This document shows, in pieces, positions 57,789 through 64,000 of a stretch of DNA of 64,000 nucleotides; positions within the stretch are counted from its first letter, which is position 1; every line of letters begins with the position of its first letter. The notes below the pieces were generated by a model. It worked only from the letters and a program-made list of their open reading frames with translations. It made no database searches and was not told the DNA's origin. The DNA lies in contig CAVJTH010000013.1 of the NCBI GenBank assembly GCA_963652365.1, positions 1 to 64,000 of the forward strand, in the 5' to 3' direction. The DNA comes from Hallerella sp963652365 (GTDB lineage: Bacteria > Fibrobacterota > Fibrobacteria > Fibrobacterales > Fibrobacteraceae). A program made the translations under genes and the position numbers.

Positions 57789-59711
57789 TCATTCAAAATC
57801 ATACATGCTGTTGTAGGAATTTTCCAGGACTTCGTCTTCGGAAGACTTGATGTCGGGACCGTTCTTCTTGCCTTCGGCGGCTGACAGGCCTTCGTAATAC
57901 TGCAGCGAGAGCTTATCGACGTAGGCGGCGTTCTGCTCCACGCGCTTGCGGAGTCGCGCTAGAGATTCGTCCGTAATGGACATCCGGGTCTGCAGGCGTT
58001 TTTCCGCATCGATTCCCCACGGCGAATCCCGATGTTCGTTGCGCAGCTTCTTGAATGCGAACGCGGCGGAATCCTTCGTTTCCGGCGACATTTCCCAGAT
58101 GATACCCTTCATGTAGAGAGCCTGGATTCCCGCCTTCGTTTCGGGGTAAGCCCGAAAGACCGTATCGTAAGCGGCAAGAGCCTTTGCGTATGCGGAATCG
58201 ACCAGTTCCATGCTGTCGAGCGGAACGTCTTTCGCCGCGACCCAAAGGCTTTCGGCGTTCAGGAAGAGCGCGTGCGCTTCGTCTTCGGGCGTCTTGACCG
58301 TCACCTTGACGCCGAGGTTCACCTGGGCCTGCTTCGCGTATTCCGTCCGCGGATACTTCGCGATGATTTCCTTGTAAAGCTCTTCGGCCTTGTCCGTGTC
58401 CTGCTTGAACTCGTCATAGATAAAGGCTCGCGCATAGGTGGCGCGCATCACCACGGCGGTATCGGGAGAGCCATCGATAATCCGGTCGAGACGCGCCAAC
58501 GAGCTGTCCATTTCCGAAAGCTTGAAGAGGAACAGTTCCGCAATCTGGAATTCGGTATCGAAGAACTGCTTTTTCGCCTGGAGCGTCGTATCGGCAAGCG
58601 AATCCTTTTCCCGCAAGGCAAGCAGCCTGCGAAGCGCGTCGCGACGTTCCCGAGCGTTCTTTCCCCAGCTCGATCCGGGGCGCGCAAGAAAGCTCGAATC
58701 GTAGTAGGCGAGAGCCGGTTCGTATTCGCGCTTTTCCGTCTGGTAAAAATCTCCCAGGTCAAAGAATCCCCGCGAAGCGTATTCCGACTTTCGATACTCG
58801 TCCGTCACAAAGTGCAAAAGCTTTTCGCCGCCAGTCCAGTCGTTCGCCCGGAGCAAAAGTTCCCCGCGGCGCACATACAGGTCGGGCAAGTACGTTTCGT
58901 AGTCCTTGTTTTCGATCATCACCCGATATTCTTCGGCAGCTTCCGCAAACGCGTCGGTCGCTGCCAGGCATTCCGCCGCATGGAGACTTGCCGAATACTG
59001 TTCCCGAAGCGAAAGTTCGACAATTTCCCTTGCCTTGTAATGTTCCCGCGCCTTGGGATAGTTTTCCATTTTAAAGTAGAGAGACGCCAGCCGCAAGTGC
59101 GCACGACCGCGCATGTAGGGCGTTCCGTTCGTGTCGGCGAGCATCCGTTCCAGGGCGGCAATCGCCTGCTCCGTGAAATCGCCCTTTTCTTCGAGAAGCG
59201 ACAAAAGATTCAACCCTTCGCTGTAAAAAGGATGTTCCTCTCCGACATCGAGAATCGACTGCAACGCGAAACGGCTCACGTCGTATTCGCCATTCTTGTA
59301 AAGACAATAGGCCCGCTCGTATTCCACCTTCGGCATGGAATCGTGGTCGGAAAAATACCGTTCGAATTCATCGTACTTGGCAACGGCCTTTGCCCACTCG
59401 CCCTTGTGACGAAAGGATTCGCCGATGAGAAACACCGCGCGGGCGGTCTGCCGATCGTTGTCCGGAAACCTTTCCAGCACCCGGGAGCCTTTCTCGATGA
59501 CCTTGTCGTATTTCTTCGCCGCTTCGCCGGTCGCCACGACTTCGGAATCCGCTGGGATCGAATCCGCCTTTGCCGTTTCCAGCTTGACGGCTTCTTCGTA
59601 GTTTCGGTCCGCATTGAAAATATGGTTCAGGTAGGCGCAGCAGGTGCAGCCTTCCAGGAAGGCTCCGAAAGCGAAGAGGAAAAAAAGCGTCAAAAGATTC
59701 CGGGCACTCAT
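57789..59711 (-). CDS. TPR-repeat outer-membrane lipoprotein
   Basis: 640 residues from ATG 59711; an upstream TTG gives a poorer signal. Lipoprotein signal with Cys at FLEGCTCC. At least eight tetratricopeptide-like helix pairs (AKAVAKYDEFERYF, EQAIAALERMLAD, DKAEELYKEIIAKYPRTEYAKQA). Resembles BamD/YbgF-style periplasmic scaffolds but is much longer. It follows the other TPR gene by 16 bases. Confidence 0.75.
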   Translation of the reverse strand: MSARNLLTLFFLFAFGAFLEGCTCCAYLNHIFNADRNYEEAVKLETAKADSIPADSEVVATGEAAKKYDKVIEKGSRVLERFPDNDRQTARAVFLIGESFRHKGEWAKAVAKYDEFERYFSDHDSMPKVEYERAYCLYKNGEYDVSRFALQSILDVGEEHPFYSEGLNLLSLLEEKGDFTEQAIAALERMLADTNGTPYMRGRAHLRLASLYFKMENYPKAREHYKAREIVELSLREQYSASLHAAECLAATDAFAEAAEEYRVMIENKDYETYLPDLYVRRGELLLRANDWTGGEKLLHFVTDEYRKSEYASRGFFDLGDFYQTEKREYEPALAYYDSSFLARPGSSWGKNARERRDALRRLLALREKDSLADTTLQAKKQFFDTEFQIAELFLFKLSEMDSSLARLDRIIDGSPDTAVVMRATYARAFIYDEFKQDTDKAEELYKEIIAKYPRTEYAKQAQVNLGVKVTVKTPEDEAHALFLNAESLWVAAKDVPLDSMELVDSAYAKALAAYDTVFRAYPETKAGIQALYMKGIIWEMSPETKDSAAFAFKKLRNEHRDSPWGIDAEKRLQTRMSITDESLARLRKRVEQNAAYVDKLSLQYYEGLSAAEGKKNGPDIKSSEDEVLENSYNSMYDFE

Positions 59712-59727
59712 AGTCACAACGTACAAA

Positions 59728-61434
59728 TCAATCCATGAAAAGATACTTCGAATAGTCGCAAAGTCGCATTCCTTCGGGAATTTTTGACTTGTCCAGCCGG
59801 ATCATGCGGACTTCCGCCGGCTTTCCGACCACCCGAGCGAGCATTTCGAAGTTGTCCCGAGTTTCCCAGGTCGCCCCGGAGAGAACCGTCCCGTCGCATT
59901 CGGTTTCGCCGGTTTCCGTTCCGAGACCGGAAATTCGCGAATTCAGCTGGAGCAGCGTCGTGTAGATTTCCGGCGTGTTCGTCGCCTTGTTCGCGACGAC
60001 GTTCGAATCGGTCACCACGACATGCACACCGTAGAAGCGGGACTTTTCGTCGAACAGGACCGTGTATTGGTGAAAGTAGGGAGCCTCGAAAAAGACTTCG
60101 CGCCAGGCGCCACTGCGCACCTTCTTGAAATTCGAAGCGGAATACTTGGCAAAGAATTCTTTCGGCGACGCCCCGTAGCGCACCAGGTAATGCCCCAGGC
60201 TGGATTCGAACGAATGCCCCGTCAAGGGAAGCGTCCTCATGCTGTCGATCGCGCGGTGCAGATCGTTCGCGAGAATGTTCTTCTTTACGTCTCGAACCGG
60301 AGGAACGGAAGAGGCTTCCTGCAAGCGACGCTGGATTTCCGGATAATCCGGATCGCGGGTCTGGATCTCGAGAAACTGCGATTTTGCGCGGTCAAATTCC
60401 CGACCCTTCAGGTAGGCGATTCCGAGCGCTTCGCGAAGCGGCAGGTTGTCGGGATAGCGCGAGACAAGAGGTTCCAGGATATCGCATGCCACCTTTGCCC
60501 GGTCCCTTGGCGAAAGGCGCCCGCTTTCCATCTTTCCCGGGGGAGATTTCTGCCCCAGGGAAAGCAAGAACTCCTTCGCGGTCGAAAAGCCGGGCCGTAT
60601 CGCGAGGACCCGTCGATAGGTGTTTTCCGCTTCGTCAAAGCGACCCTTGTATTCCTGCAAGACGCCTTGCATACAAAGTAATTCGGGATTTATCGGAAAC
60701 TTGGACACCGCGTAATCGACGACGCGTTCGCAGCTGTCGAGAGAGCCTTCGTCGTGATAGATTCGCGCAAGGAGCGCATAGGGCTTGGGATTCTCGCCGA
60801 GCGAAAGGCTTATCGCCGTTCGAGCCTCTCCCTTTCCTTCCGCAAGGCGCCCCGACAGGAAGAGCAGCTTCGCGTAGAGCAACCGGGCATCGGAAAAAGC
60901 CGGAGCCTTTTCCGTCGCGATACGGGCAAGCTCCAGGGCCGTTCCGGAACTATTCGACTTTTCGGCAAGATTCGCATCCAGCAAGAAGGCGACCGAAGAT
61001 TCCGGATAGCGCTTTTTCAGGGAACGCTCCGTCGATTCGAGCAGGGATTTCCACACGGGAGAAAGAGAGTCCTTCGCGAGAAGCGAACGGGCAACGCCCC
61101 ATTCCGAAAGAAACACGCCCGGATACTGCAAAGCGATCGCCTCGTAGATTTCAGCGGCTTCGTCTAGGCGTTCGTTCCTTTCCAGGTCATCCGCCCGCCG
61201 AAGTTCCTGCAATGTCGAAGCGGGAAGCGCCGAGATTCCCGAAAGCGTGTCGGGAAAATCCCCGACGGAGATTTCCGTCCCGGGCGAGATTCCAAAGGGA
61301 ACGCTCGGCGTTTCGATTTTCCGCGGCCCGAACTTCCCATAGACGAAATAGGCGAAAAGGGCAAGAAAGGCGCCGCACAGGAGCACCAAAAAATAGACGG
61401 CGGCGCGCTGCGCCTTATTCCCGGGAATCCGCAT
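59728..61434 (-). CDS. membrane-anchored TPR protein
   Basis: 568 residues. One N-terminal membrane segment (AVYFLVLLCGAFLALFAYFVYG), then TPR repeats ~85-350 (LDEAAEIYEAIALQYPG, FDEAENTYRRVLAIRPG, FDRAKSQFLEIQTRDPD) and a ~200-residue C-terminal domain I do not recognise. Its ATG overlaps the sigma-factor stop by one base (TGATG). Probably acts in the cell envelope with the following lipoprotein. Confidence 0.7.
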   Translation of the reverse strand: MRIPGNKAQRAAVYFLVLLCGAFLALFAYFVYGKFGPRKIETPSVPFGISPGTEISVGDFPDTLSGISALPASTLQELRRADDLERNERLDEAAEIYEAIALQYPGVFLSEWGVARSLLAKDSLSPVWKSLLESTERSLKKRYPESSVAFLLDANLAEKSNSSGTALELARIATEKAPAFSDARLLYAKLLFLSGRLAEGKGEARTAISLSLGENPKPYALLARIYHDEGSLDSCERVVDYAVSKFPINPELLCMQGVLQEYKGRFDEAENTYRRVLAIRPGFSTAKEFLLSLGQKSPPGKMESGRLSPRDRAKVACDILEPLVSRYPDNLPLREALGIAYLKGREFDRAKSQFLEIQTRDPDYPEIQRRLQEASSVPPVRDVKKNILANDLHRAIDSMRTLPLTGHSFESSLGHYLVRYGASPKEFFAKYSASNFKKVRSGAWREVFFEAPYFHQYTVLFDEKSRFYGVHVVVTDSNVVANKATNTPEIYTTLLQLNSRISGLGTETGETECDGTVLSGATWETRDNFEMLARVVGKPAEVRMIRLDKSKIPEGMRLCDYSKYLFMD

Positions 61435-62276
61435 CAATTTTCCAGGAAATCGCTCAACCGCTCGCGCTTTTCCTTGTTTCTCTGGAGCTTTCGCAAGGTC
61501 TTGTTCTTGATCTGGCGGACCCGTTCCCGGCTTAGCTTCAAGTCTTCGCCGATATCCTTCAGCGTCGTATCCTCTACCGTATCGAGCCCGTAGAACATCC
61601 GCAAGATCTCTTCTTCGCGCCGCGGAAGCGACTTGAGAATCTCGTCGATCAGGGCCTTGCGCTCGTTTTTCTCCATTTCGTCTTCCTGGTTTCCGTCCGT
61701 TCCCAGAACATCCATCAGGGAACTGACCGAATCCCCGGAGCTGCCGTCATCGCTGATCGGAGCGTCGAGCGAAATATCGACAATCTTTTCCATCACTTCG
61801 ACAATGTCCTGTTCCGAGCCGGCAAATTCGGGCATCGCCATCGTCCGCTCGTAATCGCCGCCGTTCTGGACCAGCGCCCGCTTGAATCGGTTCACCAGGG
61901 TAAGCTTGTTGGGCGGAATCCGGACCGCGCCGACCTGTTCGAAAAGCGCCTTCTGGATGGACTGTCGAATCCACCAGACCGCATAGCTGATAAACTTCAC
62001 GTCCTTGGCGCTGTCGAAACGCTTCGCCGCCTTGAACAGGCCCAGGTTTCCTTCGTTGATCAAATCCAGAAGGGAAAGCCCGCGCCCCTGGTATTTCCGG
62101 GCGACGCTGACAACGAACCGCAGGTTTCCGCGGATCAGGTGCTGCAACGCGGACTGGCGAATCTCTTCCGTCTTGCCGTCCTTGATTATCGCTATGAGCG
62201 CAGCTTCCTCGTCCGGTTTCAACGTCGGATACCGATTCAAATCGCGAAAATATAAAGATTCGTTAAAATCACTCAT
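61434..62276 (-). CDS. RNA polymerase sigma-70 family factor (compact RpoD-like)
   Basis: 280 residues, lacking region 1.1 and the long non-conserved insert, like the short primary sigma factors of Bacteroidetes. Region 2: GNLRFVVSVARKYQGRGLSLLDLINEGNLGLFKAAKRFD and KFISYAVWWIRQSIQKAL. Region 4: LPRREEEILRMFYGLD and LKDIGEDLKLSRERVRQIKNKTLRKL. It could be the primary factor or a second RpoD-like one. Sits between DUF971 and two TPR genes. Confidence 0.93.
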   Translation of the reverse strand: MSDFNESLYFRDLNRYPTLKPDEEAALIAIIKDGKTEEIRQSALQHLIRGNLRFVVSVARKYQGRGLSLLDLINEGNLGLFKAAKRFDSAKDVKFISYAVWWIRQSIQKALFEQVGAVRIPPNKLTLVNRFKRALVQNGGDYERTMAMPEFAGSEQDIVEVMEKIVDISLDAPISDDGSSGDSVSSLMDVLGTDGNQEDEMEKNERKALIDEILKSLPRREEEILRMFYGLDTVEDTTLKDIGEDLKLSRERVRQIKNKTLRKLQRNKEKRERLSDFLEN

Positions 62277-62328
62277 ATAGGATGACCCACGCCAAAAATT
62301 TTTCCGTTTTAAATATGGCTTTTTAAGC

Positions 62329-62631
62329 CTATTTCGTCAAATCGTTCGTCAAGCGTTTCAGCAAATCGTAAGGATAAATGCCTGTCCGATGCCCGTCGCT
62401 CCACAGGATTCCGACCGCATACCGCCCCACGGACTGGATGCTTTCTATCGAAATGTCCTCGGGAACGGTCTTCGGGTCGAGCAGGCGCTCCCCGGAATTT
62501 TCATCGACGCAAAGCGCGCACGGGCAGGCAAGGCGCAAGTCCCTTAGGCGAAAGACCGCCCGGGTTCCGTCGTCAAAGTCAAAGCCCAGTTCGTTTCCGG
62601 GCGTGCGGAAAATCTTGACCGGCTGGATCAT
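62329..62631 (-). CDS. DUF971 family protein
   Basis: 100 residues from ATG 62631 (GGAGG five bases upstream); ATGA overlap with mrp. GNELGFDFDDGTRAVFRLRDLR and the Cys cluster LACPCALCVDENSG (C36, C38, C41) match DUF971 (PF06155), which is often encoded next to or fused with Mrp-type Fe-S carriers. Probably an Fe-S cluster maturation partner. Confidence 0.85.
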   Translation of the reverse strand: MIQPVKIFRTPGNELGFDFDDGTRAVFRLRDLRLACPCALCVDENSGERLLDPKTVPEDISIESIQSVGRYAVGILWSDGHRTGIYPYDLLKRLTNDLTK

Positions 62632-63749
62632 CTTGCCTCCACGGGAAGTTCTTCGAAACGGTAGCGGAAATTGTGCAGGACATTCTGTGTCGAATGCTCC
62701 AGCTGGGCAATCGCCTGGATCGTCTTTTCGGCGATTTCGACAAACTCCTTGCCGCTTTCGCTGTTCGGATAGCGCAAGACCGCGGGAGCGCCCATGTCCC
62801 CACAGTCGGCGACGGCGGGTTCCAGGGGAATTTTTCCGAGCAGCGGAACGCCGAGAGCCTTCGAGATTCGCTCGCCGCCGCCGGAACGGAAAATGTCGTG
62901 TCGCTTTCCGCAACCGTCACACACAAAGTAACTCATGTTCTCGATGATTCCGGCCGTCGGCACGCCCACGCTGTCGAACATGGCAAGTCCCTTGCGGCAA
63001 TCCGCGAGCGCGACTTCCTGCGGCGTCGTCACGACAACCGCGCAAGAAAGCGGGCATTGCTGCGTGAGCGTCAGCTGGATATCGCCCGTTCCGGGCGGAA
63101 AGTCTATCAGCAGGTAGTCCAGCTCGCCCCAGCGGACGCGATGCACAAAGTTCTGGATCATCTGGCTCGCCATCGGGCCGCGCCAAATCGTCGCCTTGTC
63201 CGATTCCGCGAACATCGCCATCGAAATCAGCGAAATGCCGCCCTTGACTTCGACCGGCGCGATCGTCCTGTCTTCGAAAACCTCGGGCGCGGCATCCACG
63301 CCAAACATGATGTTCATCGAAGGTCCGTAAATATCCGCATCGAGAACGCCGACCTTCGCACCGGCAAGGCTCAGCGCCATCGCGAGATTTGCCGTCACCG
63401 TCGATTTTCCGACGCCGCCCTTTCCGCTCGCCACGCCCACGATGCGCTTGACGCCTTTCAAAAGCTCGTTGTCGCTCGCCGGCGCCTGCGTTCCGCTCAC
63501 CACGCGACCGTTCGCCTTGAGAACGACATTTGCCGAACGCGCTCCGGACTCCCGGAGAATCTGCTCGCACTGGGTCTTGAAGCGATCGCGAATCGGGCAC
63601 GCCGGAGTCGTCAAGACGAGATCCAGCTCGACATCGCCATCGCTTGAAATCCGGATGTTCTTCACGAATCCCAGTTCGACGATGTCTTTCTTGAGATCCG
63701 GGTCCACGACCACGGATAACGCCTTGAGAATCTGTTCTTCGGTAATCAC
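62628..63749 (-). CDS. mrp: Mrp/ApbC-family iron-sulfur carrier ATPase
   Basis: 373 residues starting at GTG 63749 (AAGGA six bases upstream). N-terminal MIP18/DUF59 domain (1-80, TPACPIRD), then the deviant Walker A GKGGVGKS (109-116 region), switch IDFPPGTGD, and CxxC FVCDGCGKRH (~278) that holds the shared Fe-S cluster. Loads Fe-S clusters onto apoproteins. Coupled to DUF971. Confidence 0.95.
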   Translation of the reverse strand: MITEEQILKALSVVVDPDLKKDIVELGFVKNIRISSDGDVELDLVLTTPACPIRDRFKTQCEQILRESGARSANVVLKANGRVVSGTQAPASDNELLKGVKRIVGVASGKGGVGKSTVTANLAMALSLAGAKVGVLDADIYGPSMNIMFGVDAAPEVFEDRTIAPVEVKGGISLISMAMFAESDKATIWRGPMASQMIQNFVHRVRWGELDYLLIDFPPGTGDIQLTLTQQCPLSCAVVVTTPQEVALADCRKGLAMFDSVGVPTAGIIENMSYFVCDGCGKRHDIFRSGGGERISKALGVPLLGKIPLEPAVADCGDMGAPAVLRYPNSESGKEFVEIAEKTIQAIAQLEHSTQNVLHNFRYRFEELPVEAR

Positions 63750-63825
63750 GGAAAGTCCTTCGCTTTTTGAAATCCCAAAAATACAAAAATTTTCGTTCCG
63801 TTTTCCGGGGAAATCCGTAGGTTTT

Positions 63826-63837
63826 TAAATTTGCCGC
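63826..63837 (+). promoter_or_regulatory. leaderless-type promoter core of crcB/fluC
   Basis: TAAATT (63826-63831), six bases, ATG at 63838. No fluoride riboswitch is recognisable in the 88-base spacer. Confidence 0.55.
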
Positions 63838-64000
63838 ATGATTCATTCGATCCTTCTGGTCGGCTTCGGCAGCTTTCTCGGCGGGATTTGCCGCTTTCTC
63901 TCGACAAGGCTTGTGTGCGCGCATCTTTCCGGCATGTTCCCCTTCGGAACCTTCGCCGTCAACATCGCAGGCTGTTTTCTCATCGGGATTTTTTACGGGC
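63838..64000 (+). CDS. crcB: CrcB/Fluc fluoride channel, 5' part (3' end outside window)
   Basis: 54 codons visible. GFGSFLGGICRFLSTRL and FPFGTFAVNIAGCFLIGIFYG match the first half of the Fluc family, including the FGT-x-x-V-N segment with the pore Asn. Dual-topology fluoride exporter that protects enzymes from cytoplasmic fluoride. Divergent from mrp. Confidence 0.9.
   Translation, partial: MIHSILLVGFGSFLGGICRFLSTRLVCAHLSGMFPFGTFAVNIAGCFLIGIFYG

Noticed and set aside
63750..63837. Fluoride riboswitch before crcB
   Set aside because: The spacer is short and lacks the conserved crcB-motif text; a leaderless promoter core fits better.
1..64000. tRNA or rRNA genes, insertion sequences, prophage
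   Set aside because: None recognised in any spacer; no transposase, integrase or cloverleaf-like stretch seen by eye.

Overview
The window looks like chromosomal DNA of a fibre-degrading member of the Fibrobacteraceae (Fibrobacter or a close relative such as Hallerella). Three things point there: the closing part of a FISUMP domain (Fibrobacter succinogenes major paralogous domain) at the left edge; a circularly permuted GH16 lichenase of the type known from F. succinogenes; and secreted or lipoprotein cellulases (GH9, GH5, CBM11-GH5) beside many outer-membrane barrels, Ser-rich lipoproteins and T9SS-like C-terminal domains. Coding is dense, both strands are used, and neighbouring genes often overlap by 1-26 bases. 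I saw no rRNA, tRNA, insertion sequence, prophage or CRISPR array.

Layout. 1-3047: FISUMP fragment, a repeat-rich spacer, then the GH16 lichenase overlapping a regulator with two GntR-type winged helices. 3093-8507: metal and redox block (DUF1007, NicO Ni/Co transporter, ZIP transporter, flavodoxin with twin operators, small membrane protein plus P1B ATPase). 8615-9777: a HIRAN-domain gene bracketed by two identical palindromic promoters, the second driving only a short terminated transcript. 9813-17272 (minus): gltB-gltD followed by a NifA-type sigma54 activator. 17437-21268 (minus): folE, GH9 endoglucanase, vsr, DUF975. 21409-24597: lipoprotein plus barrel pair. 24578-27580 (minus): YejB-YejE and half of YejF. 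27803-36690: a 31-residue mS38/COX24-like protein, recD2, dut-ddh, an outer-membrane protein with a 52-residue lipoprotein, a lipocalin-like protein, then ubiE-ubiX-ubiA. 36773-44694: birA, M18 aminopeptidase, a barrel gene behind a sigma54 promoter, fmt-rsmB and two more barrels. 44743-51617: GH5 cellulase, type-2 ileS and CBM11-GH5 cellulase. 51676-64000: GNAT, tcdA, FadL-type porin, NERD protein, prfA-prmC, a small orphan gene, then a minus-strand cluster mrp, DUF971, sigma factor, two TPR proteins, and the start of crcB/fluC.

How it fits together. Four CAZymes attack beta-glucan and cellulose. Porins and lipoproteins could handle uptake or surface attachment. GOGAT and its NifA-like regulator assimilate ammonium. 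UbiE/UbiX/UbiA belong to late (mena)quinone synthesis, which an anaerobic fumarate-reducing rumen or gut organism would need. Regulation is the most distinctive layer. Nine genes carry a -10-like hexamer exactly six bases before the start codon, which suggests leaderless transcripts. Three promoters share TTTGACA half-sites with a 21-base -35/-10 spacing. Two GH5 cellulase leaders share a TGTAAACGGA box. One barrel gene has a consensus sigma54 promoter.

Limits: everything was read by eye. Family names rest on remembered motifs, not searches, and no base composition or statistics were computed.
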